DNA from: a bacterium
Lineage (GTDB): Bacteria > Actinomycetota > Acidimicrobiia > Acidimicrobiales > Bin134
Direction: 5' to 3'
NCBI GenBank assembly: GCA_028820035.1
Contig: JAPPKI010000155.1
Span: 1 to 5,016, forward strand
Length of the DNA: 5,016 nucleotides
Part shown: piece by piece, positions 1 to 5,016 of the stretch
Layout: each line of letters starts with the position of its first letter
How positions within the stretch are numbered: the stretch's first letter is position 1
Notes under the pieces: model-generated
The model's database searches: none
Told to the model about the DNA's origin: nothing
Seen by the model: only the letters and a program-made list of their open reading frames with translations
Program-made: the position numbers and the translations under genes

Positions 1-2150
1 TGGCCGATGATCAGCCCGGTGCCCCCGTTCTGCCACGAATTGGGGAACGTGCGGTCGAGCTCCAGCCGGGCGGCTACCTCGCCATCCAGTAGTAGTTCCA
101 CGGTGCTTGAAGCCGGAGAGGTCGGCTGGTACCGGCATTCCAGGATGGTGGCGTCAACCGCGACGGTCGGGGTGGCCAGGCGGTACTGGTCGCCCGACAG
201 GCACATGCCCAACACCAGAGAGCCATCCAACCCGTAGAGAGCCAATCCGCTGGTCCAGTCGCCCATAGCCCAGAGGATGCCATCAGCCCCGTTCGGTCCC
301 ACTTGCACCGAAGCCTCGATCGAAAAGCCCCGCACCAGTACCGGCATCACCTCGTCGGCCACCCGGCCTGCGCCCGGTCGGTACCGGGCTCGGGCGGGAG
401 GCGGGTAGGCCGGCGGGTAGATGGCAGGCATCCGCCCGGCGTAGCCGTCGTCGAGGGGCAGCACCCTGTAGCGCTCGGCGGCCGCCCACCAGGCTGATTC
501 GAGCTCGGTCAGCTTCTCGGGGTGTTCGGCGGCCAGGTCACGGGCCTCGGAGAAGTCGTCGTCGAGGTTGAACAGCGCCCAGGTGTCGTCGGTGAATGAG
601 CAGCTCCCCTCCATAAGTGCGACCTCGTCGCCGTGGGCTTCGGCCACGTGGTCGGTGGTGGCCTTCCAGCCGTCCAGATACATGGCCCGCGACCCCTGGA
701 CCTCGAAGTACTGCTCTGATCGAGGGGAGGGGGCGTCAGAGTCATGGAACGTGGCCGCCAGGCTGGCCCCATGCATCGGCATTTGGGCCACGCCGTCTAC
801 CGTCTCAGGGGCATCCACCCCGCACAGCTCCAGCACGGTGGGGGCCAGGTCAATGGCGTGGCAGAACTGGGTGCGCACCTCGCCTCGGGCGTCGATTCCC
901 GCGGGCCAGTGCACCATCAGCGGAGTGCGAGTGCCGCCCAGCCAGGCGTAGCGCTTCCACAGCCTGAACGGGGTATTGCCGGCCCAGGCCCAACCCCAGG
1001 CGTAGTGGTTGTAGGTGCGGGGACCGCCCAACTCGTTGAGCCACTCCAGGTTGGCGGCCACCGACTCGGGCAGGCCCTTGGTGAACCGGTGCTCGTTCAC
1101 CGATCCCACATGGCCGCCCTCAGCACTGGCCCCGTTGTCGGAGCACAGCACCACCACCGTGTTGTCCAGCTCGCCGATCGCCTCGAGGTGGTCGATCACC
1201 CGTCCGATCTGGGCATCGGTGTGGGAAACGAACCCGGCATACACCTCGTGCATGCGGGCGAACAGCCTCCGGGCGTCGGCGTCCAGCTCGTCCCAGGGCT
1301 GCACCCACGAGGGGCGCTCGGTGAGCGTGGTGCCCTCCGGAGCGATGCCCGTGGCCAACTGGCGATCGAAGGCTCGCTCCCGCCACCGGTCCCACCCGTC
1401 GTCGAACATCCCCCGGTAAGGCTCCACCCACTCGGGCGCCACGTGGTGGGGGGCGTGGGTGGCCACCTCGGCGTAGTAGCAGAAGAACGGCTTATCGGGG
1501 GCGGCGTGCTTCTGGTCGGTGATGTGGGCGATGGCCTGGTCGGCCAGATCGGCGCTGAGGTGGTAGCCGTCGTCGTAGTGGGCCGGCGGCTTGATGTAGT
1601 GCTGGTCTCGCACCAGATTGGGGGCCCAGCAGTTGGCCCCGCCGTGGAGAACCCCGTAGTAGCGCTCGAAGCCCACCCCGGTGGGCCACAGGGTGAAAGG
1701 ACCGGCCGCGCTGCGCTCCCCCCGGGGAGCGAGGTGCCACTTGCCGATGGCCATGGTGCCCCAGCCGGCGTCCCGCAGGATGCGGGGCAGCATGGCGGCC
1801 GAAGGGGGGATGCGGGCGGTGTAGCCGGGAAACCCCATGGTCATGTCGGACAGAAAGCCCATGCCCACGGCATGGTGGTTGCGCCCGGTCAAAAGGGCGG
1901 CCCGGGTGGGCGAGCACAGGGCGGTGACGTGGAAGCGGTTGTACGAAAGGCCGCCCGCGGCCAGCCGGTCGAAGTTGGGGGTGGCAATGTCGGCTCCGAA
2001 GCAGCCGAGCTGGGCGAACCCGGTGTCGTCCAACAGGATGACCAGCACGTTGGGCGCCCCCTGGGGGGCTCGGGGCAGCTCGGGAGGACGAGGGGTGGAC
2101 TCTGCCACGGTGAGCCCGATATCGGCGGTTGGGGGCTGAGAGTCGGCCAT
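1..2150 (-). CDS. Type I (formylglycine-dependent) arylsulfatase-like sulfatase, C-terminus missing at window edge
   Basis: Hydrolyses sulfate esters to an alcohol or phenol plus sulfate. The frame is open from the ATG at 2150 to the left edge: 716 residues visible, no stop reached. Seen: an Asp-Asp metal pair at residues 41-42; the sulfatase signature C-S-P-T-R at 79-83, where Cys79 (codon 1914-1916) would become formylglycine; G-K-W-H-L at 136-140 (Lys137, His139); T-H-A-P at 231-234 (His232); S-D-N-G at 337-340 (Asp338, Asn339); and Lys399. These match the metal- and sulfate-binding set of bacterial arylsulfatases, so the active site looks intact. Residues from about 605 resemble the beta-sandwich tail of long, mycobacterial AtsA-like sulfatases of nearly 790 residues, so roughly 70 residues may lie outside. 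There is no signal peptide or membrane segment, which suggests cytoplasmic action. It is the last visible gene of a three-gene operon, 8 bases after the preceding stop, with no clear ribosome binding site. Family assignment is firm; substrate is unknown. Confidence 0.95.
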   Translation of the reverse strand, partial: MADSQPPTADIGLTVAESTPRPPELPRAPQGAPNVLVILLDDTGFAQLGCFGADIATPNFDRLAAGGLSYNRFHVTALCSPTRAALLTGRNHHAVGMGFLSDMTMGFPGYTARIPPSAAMLPRILRDAGWGTMAIGKWHLAPRGERSAAGPFTLWPTGVGFERYYGVLHGGANCWAPNLVRDQHYIKPPAHYDDGYHLSADLADQAIAHITDQKHAAPDKPFFCYYAEVATHAPHHVAPEWVEPYRGMFDDGWDRWRERAFDRQLATGIAPEGTTLTERPSWVQPWDELDADARRLFARMHEVYAGFVSHTDAQIGRVIDHLEAIGELDNTVVVLCSDNGASAEGGHVGSVNEHRFTKGLPESVAANLEWLNELGGPRTYNHYAWGWAWAGNTPFRLWKRYAWLGGTRTPLMVHWPAGIDARGEVRTQFCHAIDLAPTVLELCGVDAPETVDGVAQMPMHGASLAATFHDSDAPSPRSEQYFEVQGSRAMYLDGWKATTDHVAEAHGDEVALMEGSCSFTDDTWALFNLDDDFSEARDLAAEHPEKLTELESAWWAAAERYRVLPLDDGYAGRMPAIYPPAYPPPARARYRPGAGRVADEVMPVLVRGFSIEASVQVGPNGADGILWAMGDWTSGLALYGLDGSLVLGMCLSGDQYRLATPTVAVDATILECRYQPTSPASSTVELLLDGEVAARLELDRTFPNSWQNGGTGLIIG

Positions 2151-2158
2151 AGCGGCTG

Positions 2159-2911
2159 CTAGCGGCGCGACCGGTAGTCGCTGCCGGGGATGGAGGCGAA
2201 TGGGAAGGGCTCGGGCGCCCGGCCCTTGAATAGCGCGAAGCACTCGCCGGTGAGCCCGGAGTCGAGGATCGATATAGCCGCTTCGGCCACCTCTTCAGAG
2301 TCCATGATGACCATGCCCGCGGCCTCGAGGCGGTCTCGGTTGCCGCCCAAAAATCCGGTGCCCACCGTGGCCGGGCAGACGGCGTTGAGGCTGATGCCCT
2401 GCTCGGCGAGATTGGGAGCGGCACTGCGCACCAGAGCGGCTATGGCGTGCTTCGACATCGAATAGCCCAAGTCCACCGGCAGCGGGCCGAACGACGCCAT
2501 CGAACCGGTAACCAGCACGTGGCCGCCCCCGGCTGCTTCCAACAGCGGAACCGCAGCCCGCAGGCCGAACACCACGCCGTGCTGGTTTATCCCGATGATG
2601 CAGTGATAGTCGTCGTCGCTCATCTCGGCGATGTTGCCCAGCCCCATCATGATCCCCGCGTTGAGGTGGACTACGTGCAGATGGCCGGGATCGTCGGCCA
2701 GCTCCGCAGCCAACGCGGTCCAGGCCGAGGAGTTGGCCACGTCGAGGTGTCGGTACTGTCCGCCGATCTCGTCGGCCACTTGCTGCCCGGTTTCGTCGGC
2801 CACGTCGGTGCAGATCACCCGGGCGCCGGCCTCTGCGTATCGCCGGGCACAGGCTTCGCCGATGCCCGAGGCTGCTCCGGTCACCAGGGCGGTCTTTCCC
2901 GACAGGTCCAT
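2159..2911 (-). CDS. Classical SDR-family oxidoreductase (probably NAD-dependent)
   Basis: A 250-residue Rossmann-fold dehydrogenase of normal classical-SDR length, expected to interconvert a secondary alcohol and a ketone in the cytoplasm. Seen: the glycine-rich cofactor motif T-G-A-A-S-G-I-G at 11-18; Asp36 at the end of the second strand, which in this family favours NAD(H) over NADP(H); L-D-V at 56-58; an N-A-G motif at 84-86 preceded by Leu instead of the usual Asn; and the catalytic set Asn109, Ser137, Tyr150 and Lys154 (Y-S-M-S-K). P-A-T-V-G-T follows at 180-185, the usual Pro-Gly position reading Pro-Ala. The ATG at 2911 has GGAG seven bases upstream, inside the end of the previous gene. 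It starts 2 bases after that gene's stop, and the sulfatase begins 8 bases after its own stop, so co-transcription and probably translational coupling are expected. SDR sequence alone does not reveal the substrate; a hydroxysteroid, a hydroxyacyl compound or the alcohol freed by the sulfatase are all possible. Confidence 0.93.
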   Translation of the reverse strand: MDLSGKTALVTGAASGIGEACARRYAEAGARVICTDVADETGQQVADEIGGQYRHLDVANSSAWTALAAELADDPGHLHVVHLNAGIMMGLGNIAEMSDDDYHCIIGINQHGVVFGLRAAVPLLEAAGGGHVLVTGSMASFGPLPVDLGYSMSKHAIAALVRSAAPNLAEQGISLNAVCPATVGTGFLGGNRDRLEAAGMVIMDSEEVAEAAISILDSGLTGECFALFKGRAPEPFPFASIPGSDYRSRR

Positions 2912-2913
2912 GT

Positions 2914-3789
2914 TCAGGCTCCGGCCTTCTCGGCACCCCGGGCAAAGGCGTCTTGGGTCTCGAGGTCGTAGAGGCCGTTGATGAACTGGAGCGGAGGTCT
3001 GGTGGTGTACTGCTGCTCAGCCCGGCTGGGCATGATCTGCTCTCGATGACGCAGATCCCACATGCTCTCGCACCGCCCGGAATAGTCGTCGGGTTGCTCC
3101 AGCATCCAGATGATGCCGTCGGCGGGTACCGAGGTGGGCTCCCAGTCGGTCAGGTCGACGTCGCCCATGTTGGCCAGGGTGCCCTCGGAGGCCACCGGGA
3201 TGTCGATGCGGAAGCAGTTGACCGAAATGCGGTCGGGATAGAGCTGGCGGGCCAGGTCGGTGGTCATCCGCTCCAGGGCCAGCTTCGACATGCCGTACGA
3301 CATGAGGCCGGGAACGGGACGCAAGGCGGCCTGCGACGACAGGCTGAGGATGCGCCCCCGACCCGCGGCTCGCAAATGGGGCAGAGCGGCCCGAACGGTG
3401 AGCAGCGGAGCGCGCAGGTTGATGTCCATAATGAGGTCGTAGCGCTTGAGGGGAATGTCCACTTCGCCCACGAAGGTGACCGCGGCGTTGTTCACCACCA
3501 CGTCGAGCTGGCCCCAGGCCTCCACCGGGGCGGCCACCATAGCCTCGATGTCGTCGGTCGAGGTCAGGTCGGTGGGCACGGCCAGTGCCTCGCCGCCAGC
3601 TTCGATCACTGCGTCGACGGTCTCGTCGATTGTGCCGGGAAGCGGCTTGGGCGAAGCCTTCGTGGATCGGGCGGCGCACGCCACCTTGGCCCCCTTGGCT
3701 GCGGCGGCCACGGCGATGGCCGCGCCCACACCCCGACTGGCCCCGGTGACCAGCACTACTTTCCCCGCTAGGTCGTAAGGCTCAGACAT
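2914..3789 (-). CDS. SDR-family oxidoreductase, extended HSDL2-like type (probably NADP-dependent)
   Basis: A 291-residue short-chain dehydrogenase/reductase, about 40 residues longer than a minimal SDR. Seen: T-G-A-S-R-G-V-G at 15-22; an A-A-R sequence at 39-41 with no acidic residue after the second strand, which points to NADP(H); D-L-T at 74-76; N-N-A-A at 100-103; and Asn124, Ser152, Tyr165 and Lys169 (Y-G-M-S-K) as the catalytic tetrad. Between the second strand and the next helix it carries P-L-P-G-T-I at 49-54, a loop I recognise from HSDL2-like and related SDRs. The C-terminal 50 or so residues after R-C-E-S (239-242) form an extra tail containing R-P-P-L-Q-F. The ATG at 3789 has GGAG five bases upstream. 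It is the first gene of the leftward operon, with the promoter presumably in the divergent gap 3790-3854. The HSDL2 resemblance covers the SDR domain only; no sterol-carrier domain is present. Substrate unknown. Confidence 0.92.
   Translation of the reverse strand: MSEPYDLAGKVVLVTGASRGVGAAIAVAAAAKGAKVACAARSTKASPKPLPGTIDETVDAVIEAGGEALAVPTDLTSTDDIEAMVAAPVEAWGQLDVVVNNAAVTFVGEVDIPLKRYDLIMDINLRAPLLTVRAALPHLRAAGRGRILSLSSQAALRPVPGLMSYGMSKLALERMTTDLARQLYPDRISVNCFRIDIPVASEGTLANMGDVDLTDWEPTSVPADGIIWMLEQPDDYSGRCESMWDLRHREQIMPSRAEQQYTTRPPLQFINGLYDLETQDAFARGAEKAGA
2919..2922 (-). promoter_or_regulatory. Ribosome binding site of the 250-residue SDR
   Basis: On the minus strand this reads GGAG, seven bases ahead of the ATG at 2911. 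It lies within the last codons of the upstream SDR gene, so ribosomes finishing that gene are positioned to start the next. Confidence 0.6.
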
Positions 3790-3794
3790 CAGCG

Positions 3795-3798
3795 CTCC
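3795..3798 (-). promoter_or_regulatory. Ribosome binding site of the 291-residue SDR
   Basis: On the minus strand this reads GGAG, five bases ahead of the ATG at 3789. It supports that start codon for the first gene of the leftward operon. Confidence 0.6.
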
Positions 3799-3840
3799 AT
3801 GGCATGCGTCGCTACCCTAACGAATGACCAGTTCTCGGCC

Positions 3841-3844
3841 GGAG
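3841..3844 (+). promoter_or_regulatory. Ribosome binding site of the TauD-family dioxygenase
   Basis: GGAG lies ten bases before the ATG at 3855, slightly long but workable spacing. No other in-frame start was found in the intergenic gap, so the 3855 start is preferred. Confidence 0.5.
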
Positions 3845-3854
3845 TGGATCCTGA

Positions 3855-4703
3855 ATGGGCGAGTATCAGCATCTAACGGTGGCACCGGTGGGGGGCTGTA
3901 TCGGCGCGGAGATCAGCGGGGTGGACCTCAGAGATGACCTGGCCGATGAGGTGGTCGTTGAGATCCGCGAGGCATGGCTGGCCCATCTGGTGGTGTTTTT
4001 CCGGGACCAGAACCTGACCCTCGACCAGTTCTCGGCATTCGCCCGCCGCATCGGCACCCCCGGCCGCTATCCGTTTGTGCCCGGCCTGCCCGACCATCCC
4101 GAGATCATCGAGGTCAAGAAGCTGCCCCACGAGACCGTCAACTTCGGCGGCATCTGGCACACTGACACCGCCTATCTGGAACGGCCGCCGATGGCGTCGA
4201 TGCTGTTGGCACGGGAGGTGCCCACCGCGGGAGGTGACACCGAATTCGCCAATATGTACGCGGCATATGATGCGCTGTCCGACGGCCTGAAGGAGTTCCT
4301 GCGGGGTCTGCGAGCCGTTAACAGCTCGGCGATGGCCGATGTGTCCAAGACCCGAGAAGACCGCATTGCCGACGCCACCGAGGCCGGCCACACATCAGCT
4401 GAGAGCTTTGAAGCGGTCCATCCGGTGGTCCGCACCCACCCGGAAACCGGTCGTCTGGCCCTCTATGTCAACGTGGCCCACACCGCCCGATTCGAGGGCA
4501 TGACCGCAGAAGAGAGCCAGCCCTTGTTGCGGTTCCTGTTCGCCCATCAGTCCCGGTCGGAGTTCACGTGCCGATTCCGCTGGCAGCCGGGCTCGCTGGC
4601 ACTGTGGGACAACCGCTGCGCCATGCACAACCCCATCAACGACTATCACGGCCAACTCCGGCTCATGCACCGCATCACCTTCGAGGGCGACGGGCCCCGC
4701 TAG
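3855..4703 (+). CDS. TauD/TfdA-family Fe(II)/2-oxoglutarate-dependent dioxygenase
   Basis: A 282-residue cytoplasmic oxygenase, essentially the length of E. coli TauD (283). The family couples decarboxylation of 2-oxoglutarate to hydroxylation of a substrate, often releasing sulfite from sulfonates or an aldehyde plus sulfate from alkyl sulfates. Seen: the iron-binding H-T-D at 102-104 (His102, Asp104) and distal His258; Thr129, and Arg269 and Arg273 near the end, corresponding to 2-oxoglutarate and substrate-anion binding. These all sit exactly three residues after the TauD positions I recall (99, 101, 255, 126, 266, 270), so the core aligns almost without gaps. The stretch just before H-T-D differs: Gly98 replaces the taurine-contacting Asn95 of TauD, so taurine is not assured as substrate. 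The gene is divergent from the SDR-sulfatase operon and convergent with the acyl-CoA synthetase. Alternatives include an alkyl-sulfatase like Pseudomonas AtsK, or a hydroxylase of a carboxylate such as a 2,4-D-like compound. I give no gene symbol because the substrate is unresolved. Confidence 0.93.
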   Translation: MGEYQHLTVAPVGGCIGAEISGVDLRDDLADEVVVEIREAWLAHLVVFFRDQNLTLDQFSAFARRIGTPGRYPFVPGLPDHPEIIEVKKLPHETVNFGGIWHTDTAYLERPPMASMLLAREVPTAGGDTEFANMYAAYDALSDGLKEFLRGLRAVNSSAMADVSKTREDRIADATEAGHTSAESFEAVHPVVRTHPETGRLALYVNVAHTARFEGMTAEESQPLLRFLFAHQSRSEFTCRFRWQPGSLALWDNRCAMHNPINDYHGQLRLMHRITFEGDGPR

Positions 4704-4734
4704 ACGATTCGTTGGGCTGACCTCGGGGGCCAGA

Positions 4735-5016
4735 TCAGACGATGCGGGAATCGGCGTCGGTAGGCCAGTAGCGATCTCGCAGGTACCGTTTCATCAGCTT
4801 GCCATTGGGGTCTCGGGGCAGCGACTGGTCGAAGTCCACTCCCCGGGGACACTTAAAGGCGGCCAGCCGGTCGGCACACCACGTCAACAAGGCAGCCTCG
4901 GTGTCGCCTCCGGCCCGGTCTGGGTCCACTAGCTGGACCACCGCCCGCACTTCCTCGCCCAAGTCGTCGTTGGGCACCCCGATCACGGCCGCGTCGGCCA
5001 CCTCGGGGTGCATGAT
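4735..5016 (-). CDS. Acyl-CoA synthetase (AMP-forming, ANL superfamily), C-terminal fragment
   Basis: Only the last 93 residues are in the window; the frame is open through the right edge and ends at the TGA at 4735-4737. The visible part is the small C-terminal domain of an AMP-binding ligase, which activates a carboxylic acid as acyl-AMP and then as a CoA thioester. Counting from the edge, H-P-E-V-A-D-A-A-V at 3-11 and G-V-P-N-D-D-L-G-E at 13-21 are the usual opening of this domain; F-K-C-P-R at 54-58 is the conserved hinge-to-core segment; and L-P-R-D-P-N-G-K at 66-73 holds the adenylation lysine, Lys73 (codon 4798-4800). The sequence ends normally about 20 residues later, so the gene is cut by the window and not degraded. 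An ATG at 5013 falls inside the conserved domain and is not the start. The missing N-terminal domain would decide chain-length or aryl specificity. It faces the dioxygenase gene across a 31-base gap. Confidence 0.9.
   Translation of the reverse strand: MMHPEVADAAVIGVPNDDLGEEVRAVVQLVDPDRAGGDTEAALLTWCADRLAAFKCPRGVDFDQSLPRDPNGKLMKRYLRDRYWPTDADSRIV

Larger units (their letters stand above)
3790..3854. promoter_or_regulatory. Divergent intergenic region, presumed to hold both promoters
   Basis: These 65 bases separate two divergent start codons and are the only noncoding stretch upstream of both the leftward SDR-SDR-sulfatase operon and the rightward dioxygenase gene, so at least one promoter and any shared operator are expected here. 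TACCCT at 3813-3818 (plus) and TAGGGT at 3814-3819 (minus) fit the loose TANNNT form of actinobacterial -10 boxes, but no convincing -35 element accompanies either. Small palindromes occur at 3791-3796 (AGCGCT), 3798-3803 (CCATGG) and 3802-3807 (GCATGC), too short to call an operator. The function is inferred from gene geometry rather than from a recognised site. Confidence 0.5.

Noticed and set aside
744..2162. Long open frame of 472 codons on the plus strand opposite the sulfatase
   Set aside because: Its product is a low-complexity Gly/Val/His/Pro-rich string with no motif, as expected for the antisense shadow of a GC-rich gene. The opposite strand encodes a sulfatase with all its catalytic residues.
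1492..2424. Minus-strand frame of 310 codons spanning the SDR-sulfatase junction
   Set aside because: It overlaps two well-supported genes out of frame, is rich in Arg, Pro and Ser, and matches no family.
2953..3771. Plus-strand frame of 272 codons opposite the 291-residue SDR
   Set aside because: Antisense shadow: Gly/His/Val-rich, no recognisable domain, and the minus-strand SDR has every expected motif in frame.
2911..3857. Similar leaders (GGCCGGAG followed by CCTGAA) before both the 250-residue SDR and the dioxygenase
   Set aside because: One copy is simply the coding end of the upstream SDR. The shared part is essentially a ribosome binding site plus a few bases, so coincidence is the best explanation.
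3824..3937. Short plus-strand frame from the ATG at 3824 overlapping the dioxygenase start
   Set aside because: A 37-codon frame in a different phase with no ribosome binding site at its ATG. It is probably chance and not a leader peptide.
4704..4734. Possible bidirectional terminator between the convergent genes
   Set aside because: Only a four-base stem (CTGA at 4717-4720 with TCAG at 4735-4738) with a large loop, and no T-run on either side. It cannot be called a terminator.
4702..4743. Seven-base direct repeat AGACGAT at 4702-4708 and 4737-4743 flanking the convergent gap
   Set aside because: Too short to be meaningful; each copy overlaps a gene end, and there is no inserted element between them.

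Overview
This window looks like ordinary chromosome from a high-GC bacterium. The most likely source is an actinobacterium, possibly of the Acidimicrobiia type. That is inferred from strong G/C preference at third codon positions, short gaps between genes, and the style of the encoded enzymes; there is no rRNA or other marker gene to confirm it. No tRNA, rRNA, CRISPR array, insertion sequence or phage gene was seen. About 98% of the window is coding.

Layout from left to right. (1) A long type I sulfatase on the minus strand, cut by the left edge (1-2150). (2) A classical short-chain dehydrogenase/reductase (SDR) on the minus strand (2159-2911). (3) A second, longer SDR on the minus strand (2914-3789). 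These three genes are separated by only 8 and 2 bases and read in the order SDR (3789) -> SDR (2911) -> sulfatase (2150), so they very probably form one operon. (4) A 65-base divergent intergenic region (3790-3854). (5) A TauD/TfdA-family Fe(II)/2-oxoglutarate dioxygenase on the plus strand (3855-4703). (6) After a 31-base convergent gap, the C-terminal end of an acyl-CoA synthetase (AMP-forming) on the minus strand, cut by the right edge (4735-5016).

How the genes could work together (inference): the sulfatase would hydrolyse a sulfate ester to an alcohol plus sulfate, and the two SDRs would oxidise, or oxidise and re-reduce, the exposed hydroxyl. The divergent dioxygenase could oxidatively release sulfite or sulfate from a sulfonate or alkyl sulfate, or hydroxylate a carbon skeleton. 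The synthetase could activate a resulting acid as a CoA thioester. This suggests a catabolic or sulfur-scavenging locus for an organosulfur, lipid or steroid-like compound. Each enzyme belongs to a known family; the substrate is not readable from the sequence, and nothing here proves a new system.
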